NCBI RefSeq assembly: GCF_000714535.1
Contig: NZ_AUND01000038.1
Location: forward strand, 1 to 64,000
DNA length: 64,000 bases
Direction of reading: 5' to 3'
Source of the DNA: Thioclava pacifica DSM 10166
Lineage (GTDB): Bacteria; Pseudomonadota; Alphaproteobacteria; Rhodobacterales; Rhodobacteraceae
Below the pieces are notes generated by a model, which had not been told where the DNA came from, made no database searches, and saw nothing but the letters and a program-made list of their open reading frames with translations. A program made the position numbers and the translations under genes. Of this stretch, positions 18,235 through 25,459 are shown in pieces (positions within the stretch are counted from its first letter, which is position 1; each line of letters begins with the position of its first letter).

Positions 18235-19536
18235 TCACTCGGTTAGCCCTGGCACCGGCAGCCCCGCGGATTGCCACAGCAGCACGAAATTCAGCCCCAG
18301 CACCACCGTGGCGCCCAAGACGGCGAGCCACAGGATTGGCCCACGCACTGCGAACTGTCCCATGATATCGGGGCGCCGGGCAAAGATCAGCAGCGCCACC
18401 ATCGGGACGGGCAGGGCGATCGACAGCACCACCTGACTCATCACCAGCGCCTCGGTCGTGTTCACGCCGAGCCAGACCACGGCAAAGGCGGGGGCCATGG
18501 TGATCACTCGGCGCAGCCAGACCGGGATTCGACGGCGGATGAAGCCTTGCATGATCATCTGTCCCGCCATCGTGCCGACGACCGAGGAGGAAATCCCCGA
18601 GGCGATCAGCGAGGTCAGGAAGGCGGCGGCGGCAAATCCCCCCAGAAGCGGCGTCAGCGTATGATAGGCGGTCTCGATTTCGGCCACCTCGGCGTGGCCC
18701 TGATGGAAGGCCGATGCCGCCATGATCACCATCGCCATGTTCACCATGCCCGCGACCGCAAGCGCGATGATCACCTCGCGGTTCGAGAAGCTCACCAACC
18801 GCGCCTTTTGCGCCGCATCGCTGGTCAAGGCGCGGTTCTGCGTCAGGCCCGAATGCAGGAAAATCGCGTGGGGCATGACGGTGGCCCCGATGATCCCCAC
18901 GGCGATCGTCAGCGCGCGGGCATCGGGCATTGCGGGCGTGGTCAGCCCCGCAACGGCACTGCCCCAATCCACCGGCGCCACGAACATCTCCGCCAGGTAG
19001 CAGGCCCCGATCAGGGCCACGAGCGCGCCGATCACGATCTCCATTGGCCGGAACCCCCCGCGCTCGAGCATCAGGATCGCGTAGGTGACCACTGCCGTGA
19101 CCCCCATTCCCCAGATCAACGGCCAGCCGAACAGGAGCGACAGCCCCAGTGCGCCGCCCAGAAACTCCGCAAGATCTGTCGCCATCGCGGCAATCTCCGA
19201 GACGATCCACATCGCGATCGTGACGGGTTTCGAAAAATTCTCCCGTGACAGCTCGGCAAGGTTCTTTCCGGTGACGATGCCGACCCGCGCAGAAATCCCC
19301 TGAAACAGCATCGCGATCAGGTTCGCGGCCAGCACCACCCACAGCAGCTTGTAGCCATAGCCAGCACCCGCCTCGATATTCGTCGCGTAGTTGCCCGGAT
19401 CCATATAGGCCACCGAGGCGATCACGGCCGGGCCGAAGAACAGCCACATCGCCCCGCGTCGGCGCGACCCGGAGAGCACCTCGGCCATGGCCGAGCGCGT
19501 CCTTTCGCTCATTCCCTGTCCTGCGGTGCCGCTCAT
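18235..19536 (-). CDS. mntH: Mn2+/divalent metal transporter, Nramp family
   Basis: About 433 residues with ~11 hydrophobic segments. The two Nramp metal-site motifs are visible: DPGNYATNIEAGAGYGYKLLW in segment 1 (Asp and Asn ligands) and MPHAIFLHSGL in segment 6 (the Met ligand). It imports Mn2+ (or Fe2+) with protons across the inner membrane. The start at 19536 was chosen because AAGGAAAGG lies upstream. The longer frame would begin inside the divergent promoter. A DtxR-family regulator gene is divergent, and a perfect 7-2-7 palindrome lies 32 bp upstream of the start, pointing to manganese-dependent repression. Confidence 0.93.
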   Translation of the reverse strand: MSGTAGQGMSERTRSAMAEVLSGSRRRGAMWLFFGPAVIASVAYMDPGNYATNIEAGAGYGYKLLWVVLAANLIAMLFQGISARVGIVTGKNLAELSRENFSKPVTIAMWIVSEIAAMATDLAEFLGGALGLSLLFGWPLIWGMGVTAVVTYAILMLERGGFRPMEIVIGALVALIGACYLAEMFVAPVDWGSAVAGLTTPAMPDARALTIAVGIIGATVMPHAIFLHSGLTQNRALTSDAAQKARLVSFSNREVIIALAVAGMVNMAMVIMAASAFHQGHAEVAEIETAYHTLTPLLGGFAAAAFLTSLIASGISSSVVGTMAGQMIMQGFIRRRIPVWLRRVITMAPAFAVVWLGVNTTEALVMSQVVLSIALPVPMVALLIFARRPDIMGQFAVRGPILWLAVLGATVVLGLNFVLLWQSAGLPVPGLTE

Positions 19537-19568
19537 CGTCCGGGCCTTTCCTTGCTGCGCTTGCGAAA

Positions 19569-19584
19569 TGTAGCCTTGGCTACA
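19569..19584. promoter_or_regulatory. Candidate MntR operator between mntH and mntR
   Basis: The perfect inverted repeat TGTAGCC-TT-GGCTACA is flanked by a second nested pair GCGAA (19563-19567) / TTCGC (19588-19592). It lies 32 bp upstream of the mntH start, where the mntH promoter must be, and 126 bp from the mntR start. DtxR/MntR-family proteins bind such palindromes. Direct evidence is only the symmetry and position. Confidence 0.65.
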
Positions 19585-19710
19585 AACTTCGCAAGGGGCT
19601 AAATTGCGTTGACTTGGCAGGACTGCCCGCGTCATCCTTTCCCTTGGCTTCCCGCAGGCGCTGCGCTATGCGGGCCGCCCCCGTATCCCGCACCCGGCGA
19701 GGCAGGAGCG

Positions 19711-20142
19711 ATGACCGAAACCGACCCCTCTCAGATCAAGGGCTTCAACCGCGCCCGCGAACGCGCCGCCCGCGCGTTGCTGGAGGATTATGTCGAGATG
19801 ATCGCCGATCTGGCCGCCGAGTTTGGCGAGGCGCGGATCACCGAGATCGCGGCGCGCCTCGGCGTGGCCCATCCGACCGCGACCAAGGCAGTGGCGCGGC
19901 TCAAGCGCGAGGGGCTGGCGGTTTCGCGCCCGTATCGAGGTGTCTTTCTGACCGAAGCCGGTGAGGCGCTGGCCGAGCAGGTCCGCGCACGTCACCGCAC
20001 GGTGGTGGCGCTGCTGCGTGCCGTTGGCGTGCCTGAAGATCTGGCCGAGCTTGATGCCGAAGGGATCGAGCACCACGTCTCGACGCGCACACTCAAGGCG
20101 TTCGAGGCTTTTCTTGCCTCACAGGGCGGCGAAAAGGGCTGA
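19711..20142 (+). CDS. mntR: Manganese-responsive transcriptional regulator, MntR/DtxR family
   Basis: A 143-residue winged-helix protein of the DtxR/MntR type. The helix-turn-helix ARITEIAARLGVAHPTATKAVARLKREG lies at ~45-72 and the wing SRPYRGVFLTEAGEALA follows. The dimerisation region carries metal-ligand-like residues (ARHRTVVALLRAVGVPED, EGIEHHVS). The start at 19711 has AGGAG at the right distance, and an upstream in-frame start would add a non-homologous extension. It probably represses the divergent mntH when Mn2+ is ample. The final 24 bp overlap the 3' end of the convergent rlmJ gene. Confidence 0.92.
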   Translation: MTETDPSQIKGFNRARERAARALLEDYVEMIADLAAEFGEARITEIAARLGVAHPTATKAVARLKREGLAVSRPYRGVFLTEAGEALAEQVRARHRTVVALLRAVGVPEDLAELDAEGIEHHVSTRTLKAFEAFLASQGGEKG

Positions 20143-20898
20143 GAGGCGTTCGGCCTCGCCCGCAAGCCCCCAGGGCGGGTTCACGACGAACATGCCCGAG
20201 CCGATCATACCATGGCCTTCGCGCGCGGGCGGAAAACGCACCTCATGGCTCAGCGCGTCAGGGAACGCGCGGCGCAGGGCCGCGACCATCCCGTCCTGAG
20301 CGCCCGAGGTCAGAATCGGGTACCAAAGCGCGATGATCCCGACATTCCACTTCTTCGCGATCTGCCCGATCAGCTTCGGCATCGCGACATAGTCGGATTT
20401 CTCCTCGAAACTTGGATCGATCAGCATCAGGCCGCGGCGCGGGGTAGGGGGCGTGAGCGCCAGCGCCATCTCGCGCCCGTCCGCCTTGTGCACGGTGATC
20501 TTGCGCCCCACGGCCTGACGCAGCGCAGAGAATTCCTGCGGATGCAACTCGCAGAGCTGGATCGAGTCGATGTCGCGTAGCAGCGCCTTCGCCACCAGCG
20601 GCGAGCCCGGATAGGCCTGCGGTCCATGCTCGGCCCGTACCGTTGCAAGTGCCCGAATATAGGGGTGATCGGGCGCAAACCAGCCCATTCCCTCGATCCG
20701 GGCGATCCCCGCCGCCGCTTCTCCTGTCTTCACCGCTTCCGCCGCGTCCAGCGCATAAAGTCCACGCCCGGCATGGGTTTCGAGATAGCTCAGCGGCTTG
20801 TCCTTGCGCGTGAGATAATCGAGCGCCGAGGCCAGCAAGGCATGCTTGTGCACATCGGCAAGATTTCCGGCGTGATAGGCGTGTTGATAGGACAGCAT
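20119..20898 (-). CDS. rlmJ: 23S rRNA (adenine-N6)-methyltransferase RlmJ
   Basis: A 259-residue Rossmann-fold methyltransferase. It begins with the family-typical MLSYQHAYHAGNLADVHKHALL, followed by the SAM-binding segment LETHAGRGLYALD (~41-53). The catalytic motif is LIDPSFEEKSDY at ~161-172, where most homologues have DPPY/F. The Ser in place of the second Pro is a small deviation. RlmJ methylates A2030 (E. coli numbering) of 23S rRNA. It is convergent with mntR and overlaps its 3' end by 24 bp. Confidence 0.92.
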   Translation of the reverse strand: MLSYQHAYHAGNLADVHKHALLASALDYLTRKDKPLSYLETHAGRGLYALDAAEAVKTGEAAAGIARIEGMGWFAPDHPYIRALATVRAEHGPQAYPGSPLVAKALLRDIDSIQLCELHPQEFSALRQAVGRKITVHKADGREMALALTPPTPRRGLMLIDPSFEEKSDYVAMPKLIGQIAKKWNVGIIALWYPILTSGAQDGMVAALRRAFPDALSHEVRFPPAREGHGMIGSGMFVVNPPWGLAGEAERLSALFAAL

Positions 20899-20978
20899 CG
20901 GCAGGTCTCCTTGCCCCTCTTCCTGCCTCGTGGGGCGCGCAAGGGCAATCCCGAACCTAAGCCTGTTCTTCTTGATCC

Positions 20979-21023
20979 AAATATCTCGGGGGGCGCCGCA
21001 AGGCGCGGGGGCAGAGCCCCCTC
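20979..21023. repeat. REP-like extragenic palindrome, copy 2 (reverse orientation)
   Basis: AAATATCTCGGGGGGC is followed by GCCGC-aa-GGCGC and GGGGGC-AGA-GCCCCC. It is the reverse complement of copy 1 at 13152-13200 with a different middle loop. It lies between rlmJ and the end of the sRNA array. Confidence 0.7.
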
Positions 21024-21038
21024 GACTTTCACGTTCGG

Positions 21039-21084
21039 AAAAAAAGAAAACGGCGGCGCCCAGGGAGGAGGAGGGGCGCCGCCG
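21039..21084 (-). terminator. Rho-independent terminator of the CcsR-like array
   Basis: The last hairpin of the array has a perfect 11 bp GC stem (21051-21061 with 21074-21084). On the minus strand it is followed directly by TTTT-C-TTTTTTT. The array therefore uses its own final CTCCTCCTCCCT-loop hairpin as terminator. Confidence 0.9.
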
Positions 21085-21125
21085 TCTCTTTGCTACCTCG
21101 GGTCTCAGGGAGGAGGAGGAGACCC
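21051..21125 (-). ncRNA. CcsR-like sRNA unit 5 (last)
   Basis: Two hairpins read on the minus strand. The first, at 21100-21125, has a 7 bp stem GGGTCTC/GAGACCC. The second, at 21051-21084, has an 11 bp stem and acts as terminator. Both apical loops are CTCCTCCTCCCT, an anti-Shine-Dalgarno sequence. The stems differ from those of the other units but are self-complementary, so structure is kept while stem sequence varies. By analogy with CcsR RNAs of Rhodobacter it would bind ribosome sites of target mRNAs. Confidence 0.8.
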
Positions 21126-21137
21126 TTCGGCATTTCC

Positions 21138-21204
21138 GACGCCGCTTCAGGGAGGAGGAGGAAGCAGCGTCTCACCCTTGGGCCCAGGGAGGAGGATAGG
21201 GCCC
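21138..21204 (-). ncRNA. CcsR-like sRNA unit 4
   Basis: Hairpins at 21180-21204 (6 bp GGGCCC stem) and 21138-21171 (11 bp with one mismatch). The first hairpin's loop reads ATCCTCCTCCCT, the only loop of the ten that departs from CTCCTCCTCCCT. It is 12 nt from unit 5 and 13 nt from unit 3, so the three form a tight group. Confidence 0.78.
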
Positions 21205-21217
21205 TCGGTATCTGGTT

Positions 21218-21285
21218 GGCGGCACCCTCAGGGAGGAGGAGGAGGGTGCCGCCGAAACGATCGGTCCAGGGAGGAGGAGAGGACC
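21218..21285 (-). ncRNA. CcsR-like sRNA unit 3
   Basis: Hairpins at 21263-21285 (5 bp GGTCC stem) and 21218-21253 (perfect 12 bp stem), both with the CTCCTCCTCCCT loop. It has the same short-then-long order as the other units. A 95 nt spacer separates it from unit 2. Confidence 0.8.
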
Positions 21286-21380
21286 TTTCGTATTCTTTTA
21301 CTCACTTTGGACCGTTTGGTCCGTATATCAAGTGCTGCACTGCAGCATGCGACAGCCTGTCGCAGCTTCGCGCTGAATGT

Positions 21381-21456
21381 AGGCGGCGACCTCAGGGAGG
21401 AGGAGAGAGGTCGCCGCCTGCTCAGCGCGGGTCTCAGGGAGGAGGAGAGAGACCCG
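21381..21456 (-). ncRNA. CcsR-like sRNA unit 2
   Basis: Hairpins at 21428-21456 (8 bp) and 21381-21419 (perfect 13 bp stem, the longest in the array), with CTCCTCCTCCCT in each loop and 8 nt between them. The 95 nt spacer after it holds two more palindromes, GGACC-gttt-GGTCC (21309-21322) and GCGACAG-c-CTGTCGC (21349-21363). These could be processing sites or belong to an internal promoter. Confidence 0.8.
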
Positions 21457-21512
21457 GGCAGCTCGGTCCGGCATCGCAGGCGTCACGCCGCGTGGGGCCG
21501 GTGTGTCTGGAT

Positions 21513-21589
21513 GGCGGCGCCCTCAGGGAGGAGGAGGAGGGCGCCGCCGAGTTTCCAAGCCCCAGGGAGGAGGAGAGGGGCTTCGGAAA
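21513..21589 (-). ncRNA. CcsR-like sRNA unit 1 (nearest to ccaF1)
   Basis: The first hairpin spans 21552-21589: AAGCCCC pairs with GGGGCTT, and the stem extends past a one-base bulge through TTTCC/GGAAA. The second spans 21513-21548 with a perfect 12 bp stem. Both loops are CTCCTCCTCCCT. It begins 4-5 nt after the DUF1127 stop codon, so it can only be released by processing of, or initiation within, the ccaF1 mRNA. Confidence 0.8.
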
Positions 21590-21593
21590 TCAA

Positions 21594-21797
21594 TTACTTG
21601 CCGTAGGCGGCCTCGTAGGCCACGCGGGTGATCATCGAGCGATGCATGCCGAGATCGTCGAGCTCGCGGGAGTTCAGCGAGCGGAGTTCATTGAGCGTCT
21701 GGCGGTAAACCTTGCGACGCGCGATCGCGTCGGAGAGCTTGACCTTCAGCTTCGTAAAGCCGCTTTCGCTCAGTCGGATGTCATGAACGAGTGCCAT
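21594..21797 (-). CDS. ccaF1: DUF1127 small RNA-binding protein, CcaF1-like
   Basis: A 67-residue, basic DUF1127 protein. The C-terminal motif LNELRSLNSRELDDLGMHRSMI at ~36-57 is the DUF1127 signature. In Rhodobacter sphaeroides the homologue CcaF1 (RSP_6037) is encoded directly upstream of the CcsR1-4 sRNAs, binds RNA and affects sRNA maturation. The same order is seen here, and this is the basis for the symbol. The sRNA array starts immediately after the stop codon, so protein and sRNAs share a transcript. In Rhodobacter the promoter is stress-controlled (RpoH-type). I could not assign a convincing promoter here. Confidence 0.88.
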   Translation of the reverse strand: MALVHDIRLSESGFTKLKVKLSDAIARRKVYRQTLNELRSLNSRELDDLGMHRSMITRVAYEAAYGK

Positions 21798-22139
21798 CGT
21801 CTTCGCCTCATCTTTCTCGTACAGGGCCCTGTGCGTTTTCCCGCTTCTGGACCCGAATTCGTCACTGCGTCTTCTGTCGCGTTGTCCCTAAGATGTGCTG
21901 ATTGCTGCGAGTGCACAATGCGCGACGGCCTCAATGCCGCCATGCAGAAAATGCATGAATGATTCTGACCCATTTTCGAGACATCTGCGCAAGAAACGTG
22001 CGCTTTGGATGCATGTTCACATCTGAACCTGTCGGTTTAGACAGGATTGCGCTTGAACTGCGCGGCAAAAACGCCACAGTTCCCCGCGAATTGACCACAT
22101 GTGACGGACGCTAACGGTCCGGGGAATCGGAGGGTTTGC
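21798..22139. other. Divergent intergenic region ccaF1/mrp
   Basis: A 342 bp non-coding stretch feeding ccaF1 (minus) and mrp (plus). It contains the palindrome CATGCA-gaaaa-TGCATG (21941-21957) and an isolated ATGCATG (22009-22015). The ribosome site GAGGCGAAGACG precedes ccaF1 and GGAGGG precedes mrp. No promoter could be called with confidence. Confidence 0.5.
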
Positions 22140-23222
22140 ATGGCTCTGAGCAAGGAGCAGGTGCTCGAAGTGCTGCGGAAAACCGAAGTGCCGGGAGGTG
22201 GAACGGCTGTGAGTCGTGATCTGCTGCGCGCTCTTGCGGTACAGGACGGGGTGGTGCGCTTCGTCCTCGAGGGGGCGCCCCAGGCGGAACTGGAGGCGAT
22301 GCGCCCGGTGCTCGAAGGGGCGGTGAAGGCCCTGCCGGGGGCCGCGAGCGTGACGATCGTGGTGCCTTCGGGCCCGCCGCGCGGTTTGGGCGGAACGGCG
22401 CAGCAGCCCCGCGGCCCGGCGATCGGCGGTCATCCAAAGCCGCAATCGGGTCCGCAACGCGTGCCGGGTGTGGCGAAGATCATCGCGGTTGGCTCGGGGA
22501 AGGGCGGCGTGGGGAAATCCACCGTCAGCTCCAATCTTGCCGTCGCGCTCGCCCGGGCGGGCAAGCGTGTCGGTCTGCTCGATGCCGATATCTATGGCCC
22601 CTCGCAGCCGCGCATGATGGGCGCGACGCAGCGGCCCTCGTCGCCCGATGGCCAGACGATCCTGCCGCTCAAGGCGCATGGGGTGGCGTTGATGTCGGTC
22701 GGGTTGATGCTGAAAGAGGATGAGGCGGTGATCTGGCGCGGCCCGATGCTGATGGGTGCGATGCAGCAGATGCTCTTTCAGGTGAAATGGGACGAATTCG
22801 GCCCGCTCGACGTTCTTCTGATCGACCTGCCGCCCGGAACCGGCGACGTGCAGCTGACGCTGTGCCAGAAGACCAAGCTCGACGGAACGATCGTGGTCTC
22901 GACGCCGCAGGATGTGGCGCTGCTCGATGCGAAGAAGGCGATCGACATGTTCCGCAGGCTGGATGCGCCGGTGTTGGGGCTGATCGAGAACATGTCCTCT
23001 TATATATGCGCCAATTGCGGGCATGAGGCGCATCCCTTCGGTCATGGCGGGGTCGAGGCGGAGGCCGCGCGGCTGGATCTGCCCTTCCTCGGGGCTCTGC
23101 CGCTCGATCTCGATGTGCGGCTTGCGGGCGATGCCGGCACGCCGGCGGCGGCAGGCGAGGGGATCGCCGCCGATGCCTATGCGGCGCTGGCAGAGGGGCT
23201 GATTGCGCGCGGCGCGGTCTGA
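22140..23222 (+). CDS. mrp: Mrp/ApbC-family iron-sulfur carrier P-loop ATPase
   Basis: About 360 residues. An N-terminal MIP18-like domain (~1-90) precedes the deviant Walker A GSGKGGVGKSTVSSNLA at ~118-134, Walker B-like LIDLPPGTGDVQL and the C-terminal pair CANCGH that holds a bridging Fe-S cluster. These scaffold ATPases pass Fe-S clusters to apo-proteins. The start at 22140 (MALSKEQVLEVL) has GGAGGG upstream and was chosen over an ATG 39 bp earlier. It is monocistronic, with 731 bp of non-coding DNA before mraZ. Confidence 0.93.
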   Translation: MALSKEQVLEVLRKTEVPGGGTAVSRDLLRALAVQDGVVRFVLEGAPQAELEAMRPVLEGAVKALPGAASVTIVVPSGPPRGLGGTAQQPRGPAIGGHPKPQSGPQRVPGVAKIIAVGSGKGGVGKSTVSSNLAVALARAGKRVGLLDADIYGPSQPRMMGATQRPSSPDGQTILPLKAHGVALMSVGLMLKEDEAVIWRGPMLMGAMQQMLFQVKWDEFGPLDVLLIDLPPGTGDVQLTLCQKTKLDGTIVVSTPQDVALLDAKKAIDMFRRLDAPVLGLIENMSSYICANCGHEAHPFGHGGVEAEAARLDLPFLGALPLDLDVRLAGDAGTPAAAGEGIAADAYAALAEGLIARGAV

Positions 23223-23311
23223 TCCGTTCAGATTTGGGGTCGAGAGGGCGTCCTGCGGGGCGCCCTTTTGCCATGATTTCGACGGCGTGCGCGCGCTGCG
23301 GATTTCGCTCA

Positions 23312-23349
23312 TGGGAATTCGTGGGAGCCCCCTGTGGGAATTCACGGGA
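23312..23349 (+). promoter_or_regulatory. Candidate MraZ boxes
   Basis: TGGGA at 23312, TGGGA at 23322 (5 bp gap), TGGGA at 23335 and CGGGA at 23345 (5 bp gap). In E. coli MraZ binds TGGGN repeats separated by 5 bp in its own promoter. The distance to mraZ (about 600 bp) would imply a very long leader transcript. Confidence 0.4.
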
Positions 23350-23699
23350 CCGTTCCGGCCGCGTGAGGGTCGAAAACGGGGCGAGAGCTGGGAAATCACG
23401 GGTCAATCGCGCCGAGTCGAGACAAATCATCCTTATGTGATAGGCGGAATGATGCTCCGATTCTGAGGGGGTGACGTGCCTGAAGGGGTGTGTGAGACGG
23501 ATTTTTCGAAAAAAAATGCATTATGGTGGGAATGGGCTCCACCTGAAGTTTTGTACTATATGTAGATTATTTTTGGTTCTTTGCGCCTATATGGAGCAAC
23601 GCAGCGCCACAACACCTAGTTTTTTAAGGGGCTTCAGGACAAGATCTTCCCATCAATCGGCAAATTTTTTCTTGCGTGCCATGATTTCCCATGGCATCC

Positions 23700-23906
23700 C
23701 TAATTCATCGGAAGCGAGGACACAAAGAGGCATAAAGACCTCACGGCGATACGCAGGTTTCATACAGGCACCCGCTTCACGAAACGAAGAGATCCGGCGC
23801 GCGAGCGAGCAGACATCCCCCCAGGTGGCGCGCGCAGTCGGACATACCCAGAGATGGGAACGAGGGCGGCGGATTGGGCAGTGGCAGCAGCCCAATCCGC
23901 CGTTTT
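23700..23906 (+). ncRNA. Candidate UpsM-like sRNA from the mraZ leader
   Basis: Inferred RNA ending at the intrinsic-terminator-like hairpin 23867-23906. The 5' end is arbitrary and set from the roughly 200 nt size I recall for UpsM. In Rhodobacter sphaeroides UpsM arises by partial termination in the mraZ 5' UTR and is a partner of another sRNA. Only the position and terminator are seen here. Sequence similarity could not be tested. Confidence 0.35.
23867..23906 (+). terminator. Terminator/attenuator hairpin before mraZ
   Basis: A perfect 13 bp stem (CGGCGGATTGGGC at 23867-23879 with its complement at 23890-23902) and a 10 nt loop, followed by TTTT then CATTT. It stands 47 bp before the mraZ start, so any transcript from upstream must read through it to express the dcw genes. 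Confidence 0.8.
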
Positions 23907-23953
23907 CATTTCCGGGCTCCGGCCCGGATAGGGACAGGTGATAGGAGCGCGCT

Positions 23954-24448
23954 TTGGCGGGCATGTTCATAGGCGAATACACCTTCAAGGTGGACAGCAA
24001 GGGTCGCGTGTCGATCCCCGCGCTGTTTCGTCGTGAGCTCGAGGAAGGTGATCCCGACCGTCCGAACAAAGAGCGCCCGCGCATGGTTATCGTCTACGGC
24101 GCCGACACCCAGAAAATGCTCCAGGTTTACACGCAGGCCGCTTTCGAGGCGCTGGCCGCCGATATCGCGGCGCTGCCGCGCGGCTCGAAGCAGCGCACGA
24201 TCCTGCAACGTCTCGTGCTCTCGAAATCGCACCCGACCGAAGTCGACAATGATGGCCGCCTGGTGATCCCGGCGCCGCTGCGTGCGAAGATCGGTCTGTC
24301 CACCGAGGCCTATTTCTCCGGCGTGGGCGAGACTTTCGAGATCTGGAATCCCGAGACCTTCGCCGCTGCCGACGAAGCGAATATCGACCAGTGGGTCGAG
24401 GAACAGGGCGAAGATTTCGACCCGCTCAGCCTTTTGTCACAGGGGTGA
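23954..24448 (+). CDS. mraZ: Transcriptional regulator MraZ
   Basis: A 164-residue protein of two SpoVT/AbrB-like swapped-hairpin repeats. The paired motifs are DSKGRVSIPALFRREL (~14-29) and DNDGRLVIPAPLRAKIG (~99-115), each with the DxxGR core. MraZ represses its own promoter at the head of the division and cell-wall cluster. The start is TTG at 23954, placed 6 bp after AGGAG. An in-frame ATG at 23963 is 15 bp away and so less likely. The gene is followed after 3 bp by rsmH. Confidence 0.93.
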   Translation: MAGMFIGEYTFKVDSKGRVSIPALFRRELEEGDPDRPNKERPRMVIVYGADTQKMLQVYTQAAFEALAADIAALPRGSKQRTILQRLVLSKSHPTEVDNDGRLVIPAPLRAKIGLSTEAYFSGVGETFEIWNPETFAAADEANIDQWVEEQGEDFDPLSLLSQG

Positions 24449-24451
24449 GCC

Positions 24452-25459
24452 ATGTCGGATCGGGACGCCCTGCCAGACGCCCCCCATATCCCGGTTTTGC
24501 TGCGGCCGCTCCTTCGGGCGGTCGCGCCTGTCTCCGGCATCTGGCTTGATGGCACTTTCGGCGCGGGCGGCTATACGCGCGGGTTGCTGGAGGCCGGGGC
24601 CGACAAGGTGATCGGCGTGGACCGCGATCCGGCGGTGTTCGAGATGGCCGAAAGCTGGCGCGGGCAATATGGCGACCGTCTGGAACTGGTCGAAGGCACG
24701 TTTTCCGAGCTCGATACCTATAGCGACGAACTGCTCGACGGGGTGGTGCTAGATCTTGGCGTCTCGTCGATGCAGCTCGACCAGGCCGAGCGCGGGTTTT
24801 CCTTCCTGCGCGACGGGCCGCTCGACATGCGGATGTCGCAGGACGGCCCCTCGGCCGCCGATCTGGTGAACGAGACGGACGAGGCAGATCTCGCGGATAT
24901 CCTCTATCAATATGGCGAGGAGCGCGCCTCTCGCCGGATCGCCAAGGCGATTGTCGAGGCGCGTAAAGTCCAGCCCTTCGAGACCACGCAGCAGCTGGTG
25001 AAGGTGATCGAGCGTTGCCTGCCGCGCCCGAAACCGGGCCAGAGCCATCCCGCGACGCGCAGCTTCCAGGGCATCCGCATCGCGGTGAATGATGAATTCG
25101 GCCAGCTCATCGAGGGGCTGGAGGCCGCCGAGCGCGCGCTGAAACCCGGCGGGCTGCTGGCGGTGGTCAGCTTTCACTCGCTCGAGGACCGGGTGGTGAA
25201 GCGGTTCTTTGCGGCGCGCTCGTCCACGGGCGGCGGCGGATCGCGCTATGCGCCGGTCCAGCAAAGCCTTGATCCGGCGTTTGAAATTCTCGTCAAAGGC
25301 GATGGGCCGGATGCAGAGGAACTGGCCGAGAACCCGCGTTCGCGCTCTGCGCGGCTGCGGGTGGGGCGGCGCACGCAGGCACCGGCCGGCAAGGCCGACC
25401 GCAGCCAGCTGGGCCTGCCCGCGTTGGTGACCGGAGAGAAGAAGGGGAAACGCCGTTGA
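24452..25459 (+). CDS. rsmH: 16S rRNA (cytosine-1402-N4)-methyltransferase RsmH
   Basis: A 335-residue class I methyltransferase. It begins [13 protein letters not shown], then the SAM loop [18 protein letters not shown] (~29-46), [10 protein letters not shown], and the RsmH-specific [19 protein letters not shown] and [15 protein letters not shown] motifs. It methylates C1402 in the ribosomal P site and sits in its usual position between mraZ and ftsL. The last bases overlap the ftsL start. Confidence 0.96.
   Translation: MSDRDALPDAPHIPVLLRPLLRAVAPVSGIWLDGTFGAGGYTRGLLEAGADKVIGVDRDPAVFEMAESWRGQYGDRLELVEGTFSELDTYSDELLDGVVLDLGVSSMQLDQAERGFSFLRDGPLDMRMSQDGPSAADLVNETDEADLADILYQYGEERASRRIAKAIVEARKVQPFETTQQLVKVIERCLPRPKPGQSHPATRSFQGIRIAVNDEFGQLIEGLEAAERALKPGGLLAVVSFHSLEDRVVKRFFAARSSTGGGGSRYAPVQQSLDPAFEILVKGDGPDAEELAENPRSRSARLRVGRRTQAPAGKADRSQLGLPALVTGEKKGKRR

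Larger units (their letters stand above)
23223..23953 (+). other. Long non-coding leader region upstream of mraZ/dcw cluster
   Basis: 731 bp without a credible gene. The first part holds four TGGGA-type boxes (23312-23349). The middle (about 23500-23720) is AT-rich, with runs such as TTTTTTAA, unlike its surroundings. The last part ends in a terminator-like hairpin 47 bp before mraZ. Open frames here lack ribosome sites and recognisable domains. The layout matches the UpsM/mraZ leader of Rhodobacter, where an abundant sRNA is made by premature termination. Confidence 0.6.

Noticed and set aside
21051-21589. CRISPR-like array (regular short repeat with variable intervening sequence)
   Set aside because: The conserved 12-mer is too short, spacing is irregular, and the variable parts are self-complementary arms flanking each repeat. 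No cas genes are nearby.
21090-21962. Plus-strand open frames with repeated REEE-type residues across the sRNA array
   Set aside because: They are translations of the AGGGAGGAGGAG complement of the hairpin loops. They have no ribosome site or domain and run antisense to the array and the DUF1127 gene.
23500-23720. Horizontally acquired insert suggested by AT-rich composition before mraZ
   Set aside because: No mobile-element gene, no flanking direct repeat and no tRNA. AT-richness fits a promoter/leader region.
23471-23941. 156-codon plus-strand frame in the mraZ leader
   Set aside because: No ribosome site or recognisable domain. It spans the AT-rich block and the terminator hairpin, so the region is better explained as leader RNA.
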